Origin: Haemaphysalis longicornis
Taxonomy: Eukaryota; Arthropoda; Arachnida; Ixodida; Ixodidae
Length of the DNA stretch: 64,000 nucleotides
Assembly: GCA_013339765.2 (NCBI GenBank)
Contig: CM023454.1
Span: 59,167,826 to 59,231,825 of the forward strand
Direction of reading: 5' to 3'
Shown: one piece after another, positions 61,138-64,000 of the stretch
Position numbering within the stretch: position 1 is the first letter of the stretch
How the letters are laid out: every line of letters starts with the position of its first letter
The notes under the pieces: model-generated
The model's input: the letters and a program-made list of their open reading frames with translations, nothing else
Database searches by the model: none
Told to the model about the DNA's origin: nothing
Program-made: the position numbers and the translations under genes

Positions 61138-61640
61138 AAATTCGACGACGTGTTGTACAACTAGGACGATGATCTATCGGCATTATTTCCAGAAAACCGG
61201 CTCCCTGAAAGGCGCGAAAATCAATCTGGGCGGGCATCGCCCTGACTACAGAGCAAATGTGACAAGCCATTTCAATGCCCGAAGCACTGTCACAAAAATA
61301 CTGATGACCCTCACCCTCACAATTTTGTGATAACCGAAACCTGGATAAATTCTAACATAGGGATTACGGAATGTAGCCTCCCGGATATACGGTATATTGA
61401 AAAGACCGACATTCTAGGTGTGGGGCGTAGCCATACTTTTCTAAGAGTCACTCAATATTCCTAGACTTTATGACTTGCCTGACATCAAATCCTTGTTGCT
61501 CAAGGTAGTTGCAGGGGAGCCTAATATGGTCGTTGGCGGTTTCTGTCAACCACGTTCTGCCGACCTAAAGTTATTTGAAGCAACATGCAACTTTCTATGT
61601 TCCTGAAGAGGAGTTTCTTGTGATGAGGTCTTGGCAAGGG
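61138..61640 (+). pseudogene. CR1-like ORF1 end and ORF2 endonuclease fragment
   Basis: Right flank of the copy B insertion. At 61300-61400 the frame reads HNFVITETWINSNIGITECS and LPDIRYIEKTD, the start of an APE endonuclease (TETW carries the catalytic Glu). After frame changes, VVAGEPNMVVGGFCQP at about 61507-61550 corresponds to the GxF(Y/C)xP region. The RRGGGV-type motif is not intact. It stops near 61640. Confidence 0.65.
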
Positions 61641-61749
61641 ACAATTTTTACACTAAACACAACGCAGGGTCGAGGACGGAAGAAGCCCTGACAAAAAACT
61701 TAAGTTAGGTTTATTACACGACAATTAATACATGGACAACCAGTGGCTG

Positions 61750-62540
61750 CAAGCATGTTTACCCTTTGTTTACCCTGGAATGTTTTGCCCTTTTCAGAAC
61801 ATTCTCCGCAGAGCTGCAGAATATAGGGACCGGGCATCCTGCTTCACTGAGTCTTTGATTTGGGTGCCCAAGCTCTTCTTGATGGTGTGCGAACAGGAAT
61901 TTACAACTGTGTTGCGCAGCTATGCCGAGAATCTTGTAAAAAGGGCAAACACTAACCACAAAATACTGGCTACAAGAAGAAACATCCAAAGGGCATCTAA
62001 ATGTCAACCTCTACGTTTGTGGGGTATCACAGATTCTGAAGAAGTTCGGGGATAAGGCAGGAGTGGGGACATTTTTTCAGCGCCCAACCAACTGGCGTCT
62101 TTGTGCGCCAAGGTAAACAGCAACGACAGCCCAAGAGACGTATGTGAGAAGAAGAATAAAACCCAGTTTGTGAATTGTGCGGACAAAGTGGTGTACAAAA
62201 TCAAACTTTTATGTGGACAAGTTTACGTTGGTCAGACTGGTAGATGCCTGAATATACGCCTTAGAGAACATGCCTAAACCATGCGCACAGAAACGGGCAG
62301 CAATCTTACAATACATTGCAACAAATTTGAGAAAAGTGATTGTCACCCATAGGAAAAAAACCGCGCGTTTAAAAACGCTATCAAGACGCTCGGTGACGGA
62401 AAATCTTGGAGGCCTCAATGATTGGCATTGGGGGGAAACAATGCGAGAGCACGCCATCAATTGCCCTTTAGTGAACACAGGTGGCATATCTAGCCAGTTG
62501 AACCTCTCTTGTTTCAGATAGCAAGCTTGACACAAAGTCT
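61750..62540 (+). pseudogene. Penelope-like element 3' end: RT tail and GIY-YIG endonuclease
   Basis: At about 62015-62090 the plus strand reads CGVSQILKKFGDKAGVGTFF then QRPTNWRLCAKVN, the linker of Penelope-like polyproteins after the reverse transcriptase. At about 62170-62275, FVNCADKVVYKIKLLCGQVY and VGQTGRCLNIRLREHA give an almost canonical GIY-YIG core, better kept than in the 13-14 kb copies. A TAA follows directly after the REHA block; SNLTIHCNKFEKSDCHP then continues the domain past that stop. Upstream frames at 61760-61990 are RT-tail debris. The element is 5'-truncated. Confidence 0.75.
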
Positions 62541-64000
62541 GATTGGCTTTTTTTTATGTAGGCTTCCATTGCATACTTTGAGTGATACTTGGAGACGATA
62601 CTGGTGATAATGTATTTCCACCTAATGGAGAGGATGATCACTCAAGCAGTGTAAAGACAGCGCTCACTCTGCTCCTACGGCGCTGCCCGCCCTCTTCGTC
62701 CTCTTCTCTGGTTGAGCTTCAAGGCGCGTGGCGCTTCCACCCGCAGCTTTCCCGCGGGAAATTCAACATCCTCCTGTAAAGTTTTCAGTTCATCTTTTCC
62801 GTTGACGTTCAGCTTCGCGTGCCTTCGTTGTATCAGTCGCTGCTTGACGTAGTTTGAATGAGTCAAGGACATAAGGCGCGTTCGTAGCACTTGCTCCTGT
62901 ATGGGTTTTGTAGCGCAGTGAGAAGAGCGCCGAATACCTCCCGTTTTGGCCAGAGAGTCGTGGGATCAAAACGGGGCGCCGATAACTGATCCTTTTTGTA
63001 TAGTGTAGGGGGAGAGGTGCGGACAACGGACGGATGCCGGACACAGCAAACGCAACAGACGCTTTGCATCTAAGAAAGCACAACGGCCATGTACATACAA
63101 TACTTCGATTCCGCCAAGAAAGCCTCAAACTAATCCAGCGAACTTTTTAATGTTTTGTTTTAATTTCCAGGCGCAGCCGAGATCAGGTGTGTCTAAGCTT
63201 TACCAGCAGTGGACGTCCCGGGTATTACACATATTCATGTCAAGATATTTTCTTACATTTGGCGGTGCTTGCAGGGTCGTTTTGTGCCCTTCTGTTGAGA
63301 AAGTTTCTATGAAAGCCTTAGTGTGCTTTAGAAGAAAATTGTGAGGGTTGGCATTTTTGAGAAGCTTGCCACCCATCGTTCTCGCCGAGCTCGCCTTTCA
63401 GGCCACATGTACCACCCTCTTCAATAATATTCGTCCATTGATATACTATTCCCGGTACTCCAAATGATGCAGTTCCCGCTCCACAAGTGTACCATAATCC
63501 CGGAAGAATGTTTCGCTTTTCCTGCCTTTCATCAAATTTTTATTGTCCTATAGATTTAACAAGGAAATAAATGCACCCAAAAAACTTACTCTTATATACT
63601 TCTGAAATTTCAAGCGATGAAGTAATTTCACTGCAGAGAAAACGACACCTACGAGAAGCAATTTACGCTACCTGTGTAGCAACATCACAATTCATCCCCA
63701 AATGATTGAGCGTCACGAGCGTGCTTGTTACACTTTGTATATAAATGTCCGTGGAAATGTCACTTTGTTCTGGACGGCAGCTGATAAATCACCGTGCTCA
63801 ATTCGTTTTCTTTATTAACACACAATTTCTGCTTTGCCAAAAAGGACTGATGGTTTTACTGTACCGGACTGTACGGTACTGTACAAGACACTTAAATTTC
63901 CGCTTACTTAAGCGCCACTGTTCTTCAGCCCTCCAGCCGCCTCAGCTGCGACAAATTCTGAACCTGTTGCAAAATACCCCTCCAGCAATGTCGCCACCCT
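62541..64000. other. Noncoding stretch, nothing firmly recognised
   Basis: A GC-richer patch at 62660-63080 has overlapping frames on - (62675-62890 and 62790-63128, up to 112 codons), basic and without a domain I recognise. Near 63860 short self-complementary pieces (GTACCGGACTGTACGGTACTG) occur. The rest is AT-rich. Confidence 0.45.

Larger units (their letters stand above)
54821..61640 (+). mobile_element. CR1-like LINE on +, split by copy B
   Basis: ORF1 sequence runs to 55508; after the 5.6-kb copy B insertion the same strand resumes at 61138 and reaches an APE endonuclease. The perfect target duplication shows these flanks were joined before copy B arrived. The left part is 54821-55523 and the right part 61123-61640. 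The RT and 3' end are missing beyond about 61640, where Penelope-like sequence begins. It resembles the minus-strand CR1-like LINE at 22.7-27 kb in its ORF1 plan. Confidence 0.7.

Overview
This window looks like repeat-dominated intergenic or intronic DNA from an arthropod, most likely a hard tick or related chelicerate. I infer that from the mix of elements: BEL/Pao LTR elements, Penelope-like elements with GIY-YIG endonucleases, I-clade LINEs with an RNase H domain and (CAT)n tails, CR1-like LINEs, RTE-like 3' ends and tRNA-headed SINEs. It is not proven here. I recognise no host protein-coding gene; every protein similarity I can read belongs to a mobile element and all of them are broken.

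Layout. 1-8 kb: an old, badly decayed BEL/Pao element on + (zinc knuckles, RT and integrase scraps) between faint LTR-like repeats. 8-13 kb: AT-rich, nothing recognised. 13.1-14.4 kb: two Penelope-like 3' ends as a large imperfect palindrome. 15.5-16.1 kb: a GC-rich island of unknown origin. 19 kb: a tRNA-headed SINE (-). 22.5-27.1 kb: a CR1-like LINE (-) with a 2A-like motif at the ORF1 N-terminus, repeated 5' UTR units and flanking direct repeats. 30.2-30.8 kb: 3' end of another LINE (+). 33.67-39.41 kb: a full-length BEL/Pao element (-) with 175-bp LTRs and a perfect 5-bp target duplication. 40.6-41.7 kb: a tandem array of ~460-bp units carrying tRNA-Phe-like sequence. 41.8-42.3 kb: a nearly perfect foldback palindrome with a tRNA-like cloverleaf at its apex, flanked by (AT)n. 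44-49 kb: RTE-like 3' ends, SINEs, and a truncated I-clade LINE copy holding another LINE fragment.

49.2-62.5 kb is the clearest nest. Two full-length I-clade LINEs, A (49214-54807) and B (55524-61122), both on -, each have a perfect 13- or 15-bp target duplication. Copy B splits one CR1-like LINE on +, whose ORF1 lies at about 54.9-55.5 kb and whose endonuclease resumes at about 61.1-61.6 kb; copy A lies just upstream and probably hit its 5' region. A second Penelope-like 3' end (+) follows at 61.75-62.53 kb. The elements do not cooperate as a pathway: the window records successive insertions followed by mutational decay.
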